This document shows positions 53,025 through 62,200 of a stretch of DNA of 64,000 nucleotides, piece after piece. The stretch's first letter is position 1; each line of letters opens with the position of its first letter. A model generated the notes under the pieces. It made no database searches and was not told the origin of the DNA. It was given only the letters and a program-made list of their open reading frames with translations. The position numbers and the translations under genes are program-made. The stretch covers positions 1,612,001 to 1,676,000 of the forward strand of contig JALMGJ010000018.1 in assembly GCA_023362775.1 (NCBI GenBank), read 5' to 3'. The DNA comes from Charina bottae (lineage: Eukaryota; Chordata; Lepidosauria; Squamata; Charinaidae).

Positions 53025-53100
53025 ATCTCAAGGCTGCCTGATTCCAAACGACTCTGGACTCCTTATGCTTTCAAAAAATAAAAGAACAATGAGAAAAGAA
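53025..53100 (-). mobile_element. Probable L2-type 3' end adjoining the array
   Basis: Minus strand reads CCAGAGTCGTTTGGAATCAG and GCAGCCTTGAG, similar to the CCCAGAAT...GGCGGCCTT tail at 44080-44125. If right, the tandem array sits where the LINE's simple-repeat tail should be. Confidence 0.45.
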
Positions 53101-54227
53101 GAAAAAGATCATGCACATCCAGAGGAAGCAAACATAACAACACCAAAGAAAAACTGACAGGGGTTCAACCACCACCCTGCCCCAAGGCCTGGGACAGCCA
53201 GGTTTTCAAGGATTTTTGGAGCATCATCTGGGTGGGAGCAACACGAATCTCTGGGGAGGTACTATTTCAGAGGGCAGGCGCTGTAACGGAGAGGGCATGC
53301 TTCCTAGGCCCTGATGGATGGCATTGTTTAATCAAAGGGACTGAGAGGACACCCACTCTGCCTGATATTACTGGATGGGCAGAAACGATTGATAAGTGGT
53401 CCCTCAAAGCACCAGGCCCTATGCCATGAAGGAGGAGTAGAATTGGAGTAGAATTGTATAGGTTGATCATACTAAGTATACTGTATGTGATCTCAAACCA
53501 TGCTTCTCTGTACAACACACAATTGTAAACCCAACAATGAATGGCCACTTGCAAGGCGGATTCTGTGGTAGCCATTCATTGTTTGTACTGTAGAGGTTCA
53601 TAGTTCGCTCTGAATCACTGTGGATTCAGTCATTTCCCTCTCTTAGTGACCAGAGTTAAGTTGACATCCACGTGAACTTTTAATCCTAACTGAGACTACC
53701 AAGATCAGTAGCCTATTTTTGTGTGCTAATATCTTCTGGAGAATTCCCTCACCCTGCAGTGGTTGAACGTTGCCATTTTCCTAGATCCAGAAATAATCTG
53801 TAGAAGAAACATATTCCAGAGTCAATCTCTGCGCAAGTTTCCTATCATCAAAGTTGGGTTAAATGTGTATTTTGACAGCGTTCCACATCCAAGTTTAATG
53901 TCAGCAGAGAAGGTGGGGCAGCTATGGGACAGATGGAAAATTGGCTGCGAATATCAAAAACAAAGGAGAGTCATCACGGCTGCACATATTAGCCAGAATT
54001 CACATGTCTATAGAGGCAAATAAAGATTTTACGAGAGTAAGTGGCCCCTTGTAAAGTGAAAAGCCGTGCATTGGGCAATAATGCAAAATAGTCTACTTTG
54101 GGGGTGGGGGGAACCATTTGACTGTGAACCATTTCTCAATACTTTTAGTGCTAGTCCAATCTTTTTCTGCTGAACCTAATTTATTATGCATAAATTACAA
54201 ATAGGAGGAGCCTGCAGTTTTTTACAT
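53101..54227. other. Unassigned; part resembles a dispersed repeat
   Basis: 53160-53420 (CAGCCAGGTTTTCAAGG, GGGTGGGAGCAACACGAATC, ATTTCAGAGGGCAGG) looks like a degraded interspersed repeat that I cannot name. The rest shows nothing. Confidence 0.35.
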
Positions 54228-54238
54228 CTCCCCCAAAG

Positions 54239-54357
54239 ACTGAAGAAGCTCCTTGGATAAGGAGTGAAACGTTTCTACTGAGAAAATAGAAATCCAGCTG
54301 ACATGATTCAAGCCACAGACTGTTCCACCTGGATGACTGAGAACCTTCATCGACATA
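54239..54357 (+). mobile_element. Solo PLE terminus (119 bp)
   Basis: TSD CTCCCCCAAAG at 54228-54238 and 54358-54368. The insert consists of the hammerhead-like motif (54240-54275; GGAGTGAAACG variant) through GGATGACTGAGAACCTTCAT. It is a severely 5'-truncated PLE insertion. Confidence 0.9.
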
Positions 54358-54370
54358 CTCCCCCAAAGTT

Positions 54371-55325
54371 TGTTTGTTTGTTTGTTTAATTTTTATCCCG
54401 CCTTTATTATTTTTATAAATAACTCAAGGTGGCGAACATACCTAATACTCCTTCCTCCTCTTATTTTCCCTACAACAACAACCCTGTGAGGTGAGTTGGG
54501 CTGAGAGACAGGGACTGGCCCAAGGTCACCCAGCTGGCTTTCATGCCTAAGGCGGGACTAGAACTCTCAGTCTCCTGTCTATGAAGGTTCTCAGTCATCC
54601 AGGTGGAATTGTCTGTGGCTTGAATCATGTCAACTGGATTTCTATTTTCTCAGTGGAAACGTTTCGCTCCTTATCCAAGGAGCTTCTTCAGTCTGAGCAA
54701 AGTTGGTAAGGGAATCCTAAATATTATTTAAATATTAAATATTTAATAACAATATTTAATAAATAAAATATTTAATAATAATATTAAATAATATTAAATA
54801 TTATCTAAATATTATTTAGGATTCCCTTACCAACTTTGCTCAGACTGAAGAAGCTCCTTGGATAAGGAGCGAAACGTTTCCACTGAGAAAATAGAAATCC
54901 AGTTGACATGATTCAAGCTACAGTCTCAGTCTCCTGGTTTGCTCCTTCCTAGGGCTGAGAGAGAGGGACTGGCCCAAGGTCACCCAGCCGGCTTTCACGC
55001 CTAAGGTGGGACTAGAACTCTCAGTCTCCTGGTTTGCCATTGGCTCCTTCCTAGGGCTGAGAGACAGGGACTGGTCCAAGGTCACCCAGCTGGCTTTCGT
55101 GCCTAAGGCAGGACTAGAACTCTCAGGTTCCTGGTTTGCCATTGGCTCCTTCCTAGTGCTGAGAGACAGGGACTGGCCCAAGGTCACCCAGCTGGCTTTC
55201 GTGCCTAAGGCGGGACTAGAACTCAGTCTCCTGGTTTGCCATTGGCTCCTTCCTAGGGCTGAGAGAGAGGGACTGGCCCAAGGTCACCCAGCCGGCTTTC
55301 CTGCCTAAGGCGGGACTAGAACTCA
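54371..55325 (-). mobile_element. Second family-B SINE with five ~102-bp core units, split by PLE insertion
   Basis: Has the same tail (CCGCCTTTATTATTTTTATA, GGTGGCGAACATACC) and core repeats as 39797-40436. Core starts at 54501, then after the PLE insertion at 54955, 55057, 55159 and 55259. Confidence 0.9.
54578..54923. mobile_element. Inverted pair of PLE termini
   Basis: Two PLE ends face each other: minus-strand arm 54578-54725 and plus-strand arm 54810-54923, with arms of about 115 bp complementary to each other and an AT-only, self-complementary spacer of about 85 bp. TSD TCTCAGTCTCCTG at 54565-54577 and 54924-54936, though this lies in SINE core repeats that themselves contain the word. 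Hammerhead-like motifs at 54655-54691 (minus) and 54845-54881 (plus). Confidence 0.85.
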
Positions 55326-55505
55326 CAAAGTTGCCAACTGATCACAAAAATGCAGCACCGCCTTCTCTTATGTCTTGATAAGCAGGAATTGCGAGAGGAC
55401 ATTGACCTCATTCCATGAATGTTTTCACCTAATAATTCCAGCATCTCAAATCATACCACTGCAGGCATAGTTACAGGGGCAGCTCAACAGCTGACAACCT
55501 GAGAA

Positions 55506-55950
55506 GTGTGGAGTCCTTGGTGCTCTCTGAGCCTTGTTGTTTTCTTGCAGACATTTCATTGCCAGGCTAGGCAACATCTTCAGTGCGAAAAGGGAGTGGG
55601 ACTTGCTCTCTGTGTATATACCATGGCTTGTCCTGCCTGTGTTGGTGAGGGTGTTGTACTGTCCATGGTAGTACCTTGGCTGGGCTGTTGTTTGCTGCTT
55701 GGTTGATTGACTGAGTTAATAGTTCCTTGATTAGGGTATATTGTGTTGTTTGATTGCTCCTCTGGTGCTAATCTTGGTGTTAATCTTTGCCTATCTGGGT
55801 GTTGATTGCTGGCAAGGAGGTGTTCTGGTCTTCTGGCTTTTCTATTGTCTCTTATGAATTGTATGTTTACCTCTACGTGTCTGTTGATGGCTGCTTTGTC
55901 TGAGTGCCAAGCTTCCAGGAATTCTCTAGCATTTTTGGATTTGGACTCAT
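55506..55950 (-). mobile_element. Penelope-like element (subtype b) 3' end
   Basis: Minus strand: SKNAREFLEAWHSDKAAINR, the conserved PLE C-terminal segment, followed by the remaining C-terminal codons, then the terminal region with the hammerhead-like motif (55550-55583). It abuts an RT fragment in the opposite orientation, so the original element was internally inverted. Confidence 0.83.
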
Positions 55951-56527
55951 AGCAGAGATAGTAATGCAACGTCTAGAAAGGATAGCACTCCCATGCATAC
56001 AACCCAAAGTATGGATCCGGTATGTAGATGACACCTTTGTTATAATAAAAAAGGATCAACTGGAGGAAACACATGAAACCATCAACAACTTCTTCAAAGG
56101 AATAAAATTCACAAGGGAAGAAGAAAACAGCAACACACTACCCTTCTTGGACATCCTCATCAGTAGAGGAAATGATGGTATTCTAGAAACACAAGTCTAC
56201 CAGAAATCTACCCACACTAACCAAGTACTCCACTACCGAAGCAATAACCCAACCTTCCACAAGAGGAGCTGTGTAAGAACTCTATTCAGACGAGCAGAAA
56301 CGCAGTGCAGCAACCCTGAACACCAGAAAAAGGAAACAGACCACTTATATAGCATCTTCCAGCAAAATGGATATCCACGCAACTTTATGAAAAAGTGCCT
56401 GACCACTCAACCCACCACAGCAAAACCAACAGAAGCTATGAAAAGGATTACACTGCCATACATCAGAAACATCTCAGAAACTACTAAAACCACTTACAAA
56501 GTGTTTCCTCAACCCCTTTGCCTTTAG
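55951..56527 (+). pseudogene. Penelope-like reverse transcriptase fragment
   Basis: Frame encodes LIAEIVMQRLERIAL, WIRYVDDTFVII (YVDD active site at 56021-56032), NTLPFLDILI, QVYQKSTHTNQVLHYRSNNP and KKCLTT, the C-terminal half of a PLE RT, which copies element RNA at telomere-like or nicked primers. The N-terminal half and the endonuclease are absent. The catalytic aspartates of this motif are intact but the gene is a fragment. Residues before 55951 in the open frame are antisense to the adjoining endonuclease end. Confidence 0.88.
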
Positions 56528-59500
56528 AGAGTCATTGCTTACAAAGCTTGTGATTTTTTTTAAGTTCTATTTTTTTAAAAAGTATGCTGCCTTTCAAAAC
56601 TGGGTTCGACTAGAGTAGCTTACAGTACATCCAAATCAAAATATTTAGCACATGGAACAGTAATTCAGATAAGGGAGGTTGGCATCCAGAGGTGCAATGA
56701 CCATGTTGGGCATCAGGAGCAAAGGGCCAAGTAAAGGCAGAGCAGTGTTGGGAACCACTTTGTCTGCCAGGTATAGGTGGCTTGTACCCCTTTAAGCTAA
56801 CCTGTTGATCCAATGAGCTTCCCATCACTGCAGATGGCCCTGCCAGTCCAGTCAGTTTCTATGCAAGGCACAGCCCGGGCTCTGTCATTAGACAGCATGA
56901 AGCAATAATGGGACAGCCCAGGACAGGGGGGCAAATTGGGGCCAAGATCCCACCTGGAGCAGCTACAAAGTATGTCACTCTATAGAGCAGCCCGCTGTCC
57001 CATCAGCTGTCCTAATGGGATCCTGTGAAATGGCTTTGGCAACCCCTGTGGCTGCCTCAGAATGTGCAATTCTGAGAACTATCTCAAAGCAAAAGTCTCC
57101 GTGGCAGCTTGGTTATGCTGGTTAGAAGATGAGTAGCTATACTTTTCCCTCCAGGGAAGAGGAGTACAAGAAGAAGATGCCCCGGAGAAGGGAGAAATGG
57201 AGGGGATGGCTCCTCATCCTCCAGCAGGTCCTCCTTTGTCTCCGATGAGAAATCTTCCTGGGGGTCCTGATCAAGAGTGGAGGAAGGCTTAGATCTTTCT
57301 TCTTCTTCTTCTAGATTCTTTCCCATGTTTGACTGAAGTGAATAAATGTGAAGCTGGCATTATGGTTCTTGCTCTCAGCCTTTCCCACCTTTAGCCCAGA
57401 TGCTTCTCAGCATCATCTTTATTTGAAAGAGTGGTGACATCCTGCAGCCCCAGGGTCAGGTTGTTACAGCCCTCAGAGCATCCTCTGACCATGATTGCTG
57501 AAGACTGATGGCATAGTTCCTCCCACATTGTGGTGGTAAAGACAGGGAAAGCTTTAGTGTCAGTCTGAAAGAGGTTTATGGTGGTTTGAAAGCAAAGAAA
57601 TCTGAGTCTGGGCCACATCTGTAATCTCACGAAGCATCTCAGACGAGACCCTCCCTTGTTCTCCCGAAGATAAAGGGAGGGAGGAGGGAAGCACGTTCAG
57701 ACTTGCAAGATTCTCCTACTGTAACATTGCAGTAAAAGCATGACTAGCGTTCATCATTTTGGTTTCCTAATCTGGTCTACCTCGAAGGGCTGGCAATGAT
57801 CTCCTCAGCTTGGCCCCACCCATTTGTGTGATGAGTCTCCATCCACTTTGAGGCCCGCAGCCCACCAACTTGTGCCAATTGGTTGCCCACTTCAGAATGC
57901 CTTTGACACCCACATGGGCCCCAGAGCCATTTTCAGAAAATAACAAGGGGGTGGGGGTGGTATTCTAGCACACTGGAAGTGGCCAGAAAAAGGACAGAGA
58001 CAAACTAAAGGTGTCATGGAGCATCCTGGGAGTCCAAAAAAGGTGGCAGGGAACAATCCACCCTCTGGTAGATTGACATTTTGTGTTGGGCCACACCCAA
58101 GACGAGAGTCAATTTTCAAGTATGCCTCCAGGCCCCTGGTGTTTGCTTGTCCTTGGTACAGTTGATGTTAACTGTACAACCAGGGGAGAAAATTGTATTA
58201 AAGCCTGATAATAATCTCTCCAGCTGAGCAAAGAAAAATCTGCAAAATATATTTGACAGTTAATATACAGCAATCTGGCTGAGCAACTCTCTCCCACAAG
58301 ACAGCGAAAGACCTGCTGAAAGGAGAAGGAAATGGTTGTTGGAATGCAAAACTTCACTTGAGATAGTGATACCTGCAGGAGTTTGCAAAAAAAGAGAGAG
58401 TGGAGCAGACCAGGCGCTGAAAGGTTTCGGTGCCGTGTTTTGGGAAATACCGCCCCCACTTCTGCGGTCTCAAAATCCCTTCTTAAAAGTGTGTTAAAGT
58501 GATTCCTGCCCCCTCTTAAATGTCTTGTTTGGCGGGTTGGCTTCCAAGTATGACATGATCTATAGCCATATGGTTCAAATTAGGTGCCAAGCTAAAGCAA
58601 CAACACGCAAAGAAGATAAGTAAACCCACAACATGATGAGCATGTTTAGCAAAACCACAGGCTTGATTGCAGCAGTGATAGTGGCTGATAGTGAGGACCA
58701 AACCATTCTTCAAGCATACAGTTGGAGAACAGCACGCCACGCTAAGACCAAACGGGTTGCACAGTGGCCTCCGGATATCTTTCGGAAGACTTGCATGGCT
58801 GTTAAGTAAAGTTCCACATTTGCCCACTTCAAGGTTCTCATCTTGTAGAGAGTTTCCAGCAGCAAAGATTGCAGTGCTGCTGAAGGATGGGAGGAAAACC
58901 ACAGATCAGCACGTAATGAATTTTTTAAAAAATTGACCCCAGGGCCACTTATGTTCTCCAAAAAGGTGTATTACCAGAATCCTCCAAAAGTTTCTGACTA
59001 ATTCTAATATAACAGAAGGATATTATTAAACACATGAGACGTAATCATACTGACTGTATCCCTTTTAGTTAATTAAGTAAGAGGAAACGGAACAATCTGG
59101 CAGGTGATAGAACGAGAAGTGAAGGCAGACTTAGAAACACCCTTGCTTCTGGCATCCAAAATGATAGTATCCTTACTGAGAATGCGGGCTGAGCCCTACA
59201 GCCTTCCTAGAACCCCAACCAGGGATCACAATCCCCTTCCACTCCGTCAATTTACGTCTGGGAGACCCATCAACAAACTTCTGGAGATGTAGCATGGAGG
59301 CATTTGGTGAGCATTGAGTATTTCCACGCTGGCAGTTCCAGCCATCCCTGTGCCAATGTTTCGGTAAGAAAGCCAGACTTTATAACACCCCAGAAAATCC
59401 ACTAAATCTATGCCAGAGCACCTGAGAAGAGAGGACAGACGTACCCACACTGGGGTGAAACTGAGTGAAACTGAGGCAGCAAAAGGAGAAAAACCAGGTT

Positions 59501-60964
59501 CCAAGAGTGTTTGAGGAGTGGAAGGGGGTTTACTATGTGTTTGTTTTATTACTAGTATTTAGTCTTATTATAATCCTTCTATTTTATTTAAAAGAAAGAT
59601 ATATTTTCGAACGATGTGATTTATGAATAAACAAACAATTACTGAGGTTGTGCAATTATTGCTCAATAGGACATTCATAAGGGTTCCAAACAGAGCATAT
59701 GAAGTTATTTTTATGATATCCAAAAGAAGTATCAGTCTTTGAGTTTAATGCCAAAATCCCCACTATATTATTGTTTGCAAATGCTTGGAAAAAGAAAAAG
59801 GGGGGAAATCCCTAAAAATAATATATGCAAATATTAAATTCAAGACGGGGACCACAATTGTGCGATGTTTACTCGCATTGTAAATGGGGCAGGGCTGCCA
59901 TCACAGGGTCATGGCTGTCATTTTCACTTTTTTACTCCCCCCCCCACACACACACACACACAGACACCCTGAGAGATTGTTTCCTAGATGTGACTTACAG
60001 TTCCAGGAGAGAGGGGGGTTGGGTTATTTTGTTATTTTTTTTTCTCTTACAAAAAGCTTCAAATATGTTTGGCTGCACTTTTCTTTTTTCTTCCCCCGTT
60101 TCAATGATCTGGAAGCAAATATGGTGGCAATTATAAAACCTTGAACCAAACCTAGAACCGTGCTGAAGCCTCGTGCCGCGGAGCTGTCTTTTAAGTAGGA
60201 GAAAGTTTCCATCGCGGCTTCCTTTAAAAATATAAAGTGAGGAATTTTGAAAATGTGTGAAATAAAACATCCCCCAGCACGATCCCATGTTGCCTGCAGA
60301 TTCACCAGCATGGCTCATCTCACGGAGGGAATACCAGAATTATTGTCACATACCCCCAAAAAGTTGGTCTTTGAAGTATTTTAACGCACACACATCAAGC
60401 TGGCAAGCTGTGGATGGCCAAGGCCGTCCATGCCCTGCCTCCGGTGTCAAGAGACGGGTGGAGAAGCTCACCACCATATGATTTCCAAGAAATGAAGGGA
60501 AAGAATGGGAAATGACATTCGTGGTTTGGATTTTTTTTCCTTTTCTTTTCTGGCAGGTCTCGTGCTCCTGGAACGGGTGTAATGAAATCTATCTTTATTA
60601 GAGAATGAGCGCCGTCGGGCAAAGCACACTTAACATTTCATGCTATATCAAGTTTTTAGATTCCCCTGTTTTGAAGTGTAGTGGAGACAAACCAGATCCC
60701 AATACACCACTACGCATTGGCTGGGGTCACACAACAGGCTAAAGTAAACCTAAGTAACAAAAAAACACAATGCCTGTGTTTGCACAACAGGCAGTGTTCA
60801 GACCAATAAATCATATTGTGGCTTAACTTGATGGCCTGATTCATTTTTAACACATTAAGCCAATGATTGGGCTTCGCAAATGCCATTGGATCACAACTTT
60901 CCATTTTAGCCTAATCTACCAGATTCTAATCTACCACCGATGTAATGAACATGAATTTGAGTAA
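56528..60964. other. Intergenic, mostly unassigned
   Basis: No supported exon over 4.4 kb. Simple sequence: a CTT-rich run at 57297-57313 and a C-run with (CA)n at 59936-59963. This is the longest repeat-poor stretch, so it would be the best place to look for conserved non-coding elements by alignment. Confidence 0.4.
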
Positions 60965-61062
60965 ACTCCGGGAGACAGTGGAGGACAGGAAGGCCTGGCG
61001 TGCTATGGTCCATGAGGTCACGAAGAGTCGGACACTACTAAACGACTGAACAACAACAACAA
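60965..61062 (+). mobile_element. BovB 3' end fragment
   Basis: GGAGACAGTGGAGGACAGGA, CTGGCGTGCTATGGTCCATG, AGGTCACGAAGAGTCGGACA then ACGACTGAACAACAACAAC: the last codons and terminus of BovB, matching the end of the copy at 2220-2280. 5'-truncated to about 100 bp. Confidence 0.92.
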
Positions 61063-61234
61063 CCAGATTCTGTTTAGGTGAGCCCCAAATACATTTATTC
61101 ACAAATGCACACAGAGATGGGAGTTCTTATTTCAGATCTTGCTAACCTATAGTCCCAAGGATAGAAATATTTTTGTAATTCTAGTCCTTGTGATTCCAGG
61201 AGAATCTTACCTAACTTCTTTTTCCCTCAAAGTC
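61063..61234. other. Intergenic, nothing recognised
   Basis: Unassigned short stretch. Confidence 0.4.
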
Positions 61235-61400
61235 GGCAGCACTCAGAGAGCACGGGATGTTTTGCATGCATGAGGCCCAGATTCGAGTCCTGGCATCTCA
61301 AGGAGCAGGAAAGATCTAGCTGCTATGAGAATGTAAAGGCAATATGAAGCTAAAATGGGCCAATGTATTAAGGAGCACCATGGACTCGTTCTCATCATGT
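61235..61400 (+). mobile_element. Old tRNA-SINE relic
   Basis: TTTTGCATGCATGAGGCCCA, a B-box-like GATTCGAGTCCTGG and GCATCTCAAGGAGCAGGAAA follow the layout of a common lizard tRNA-SINE (TTTGCATGCAGAAGGTCCC-like head). It is diverged. Confidence 0.45.
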
Positions 61401-61649
61401 TTTCCTTCCACCATGGGCAGCTGCAGCTTGAGTCTTCCTTAGTCCTGTCCATAGTTCAAGCTAGCGGACAACTCCTGCCCCAAAGTCAGCCAGCCAACTT
61501 CTTCATTAAGTAGGGATTTCAGCTCAGGGTTCCTAGTTTTAATCCTTGGAAACTTGGCTGTGAAAGGGGCTCCTGATTTTTCTTTCATTTCAAGTTGCTC
61601 AAGAATTGGTTTCAAATTTCTCTTTGGTGGGGTCTGCAGTGTACTTTAT

Positions 61650-61715
61650 TTTATTTATTTATATTTCTAACTTATATCACCGTCCATCTCCCCTTGATAG
61701 CTGGATGTGACAAAG
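61650..61715 (-). mobile_element. L2-type tail fragment
   Basis: TTTATTTATTTATATTTC followed by ATCACCGTCCATCTCCCC on the plus strand resembles a reversed GGGAGATGGGCGG...(AATA)n tail. Confidence 0.45.
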
Positions 61716-62066
61716 GCATATTATGATACTCTCCGTTTCTTCATTTTTGATTCACGAGAGGCTCCTGTGTCTGTTTATGAAAAGGCTTCGGGGTTGCAAT
61801 TTTCAGAGTAATGAGCTAGCCCCTGTGCGGCACCCACCCAGGATGATTTGAGTTTGAGACCTGTGGTATAGCCAAAACAATAAAAAAGAGCCTTGATTTT
61901 GAGAAGAAGAGCTTAAAACATTCCCTAATGCTTCTGTAATGGAAACTCCTGAATTCCCTGTACACTTTGTGTATATTACCAGCATTAATTGATCTCCTCC
62001 CAATGTATCTTATTCCCATATACAATTTAGCCACGCCATTAAAAAGCCTGTACTCTCTACAGTCTT

Positions 62067-62187
62067 GTGGAGTCCTTGGTGCTCTCTGAGCCTTGTTGTT
62101 TTCTTGCAGACGTTTCATTGCCAGGCTAGGCAACATCTTCAGTGCAAAAAGGGAGTGGGAGCAAGTCCCACAAATATTCTCTTTGAT
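62067..62187 (-). mobile_element. Solo PLE terminus, subtype b
   Basis: GTGGAGTCCTTGGTGCTCTC to the hammerhead-like motif (62109-62142, minus) and beyond, as at 55506-55600. Flanks TCTCTACAGTCTT and TCTCTACAGACTT (62054-62066, 62188-62200) look like a 13-bp TSD with one mismatch. Confidence 0.78.
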
Positions 62188-62200
62188 TCTCTACAGACTT

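Noticed and set aside
51783..53081. 432-, 392-, 309- and 278-codon dipeptide-repeat frames
   Set aside because: They are translations of a simple hexamer array in different frames; no evidence of a gene.
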